DNA of 21,988 bases, from the IMG/VR virus record IMGVR_UViG_3300035698_001899, positions 1 to 21,988 of that record; one strand, written 5' to 3'. The stretch's first letter is position 1; each line of letters begins with the position of its first letter. The stretch is from a virus. The position numbers and the translations under genes were made by a program. This document shows positions 21,988 through 21,988 of this stretch, piece by piece. The notes below the pieces were generated by a model. That model did not search any database and was not told where the DNA came from. It saw only the letters and a program-made list of their open reading frames with translations.

Positions 21988-21988
21988 C

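Overview
The window is the left, structural part of a tailed-phage (siphovirus) genome or prophage with an HK97-like virion. It has about 50% GC, tightly packed genes with frequent stop/start overlaps, and families typical of phages of Gram-negative proteobacteria. The host cannot be named from sequence alone. No integrase, replication gene, endolysin, tRNA or CRISPR array is visible.

Layout, plus strand (53-20364), one late operon. Packaging and head genes come first: terS, terL, portal, S78 prohead protease and HK97-fold capsid (53-5384). Next is an unusual insert between the capsid and the head-tail connector: a small protein, two DUF115-like nucleotide-sugar-type proteins, a GT8-like DxD glycosyltransferase and a GT-B-like protein (5438-8061). 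Connector and tail-completion genes follow (8016-10141), then tail tube (10212-11159), tail assembly chaperones G and GT (11254-11966), tape measure (11959-14787), tail-tip proteins and a J-like hub with fibronectin repeats (14784-18021), a glycine-rich candidate receptor-binding protein, a tail-fibre-assembly-like protein, and two small membrane proteins (to 20364).

Layout, minus strand (20311-21988). Converging on the late operon are small genes: a split excisionase-like gene cut by the window edge, a 54-aa zinc-ribbon-like protein, a 46-aa protein, a 135-aa protein, then a strong sigma70-type promoter with a palindrome over its -35 box driving a 115-aa and a 68-aa gene. The plus-strand transcript appears to end at a bidirectional hairpin inside the 68-aa gene.

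Most notable points. (1) An A_AAA_AAG slippery heptamer links the small protein after the capsid gene to a DUF115-like domain that has no usable start codon of its own; a -1 shift would give a 248-aa fusion. (2) A second slippery site, A_AAA_AAC, sits directly on the stop of tail chaperone G, giving a 237-aa GT fusion. (3) A four-gene sugar-transfer cassette lies inside the head module, suggesting virion or host-surface glycosylation. (4) The residues used for HK97 chain-mail cross-linking are present in the capsid protein. (5) Capsid and tail-tube genes share a duplicated leader (terminator hairpin plus a second hairpin), and each is followed by a related hairpin element.
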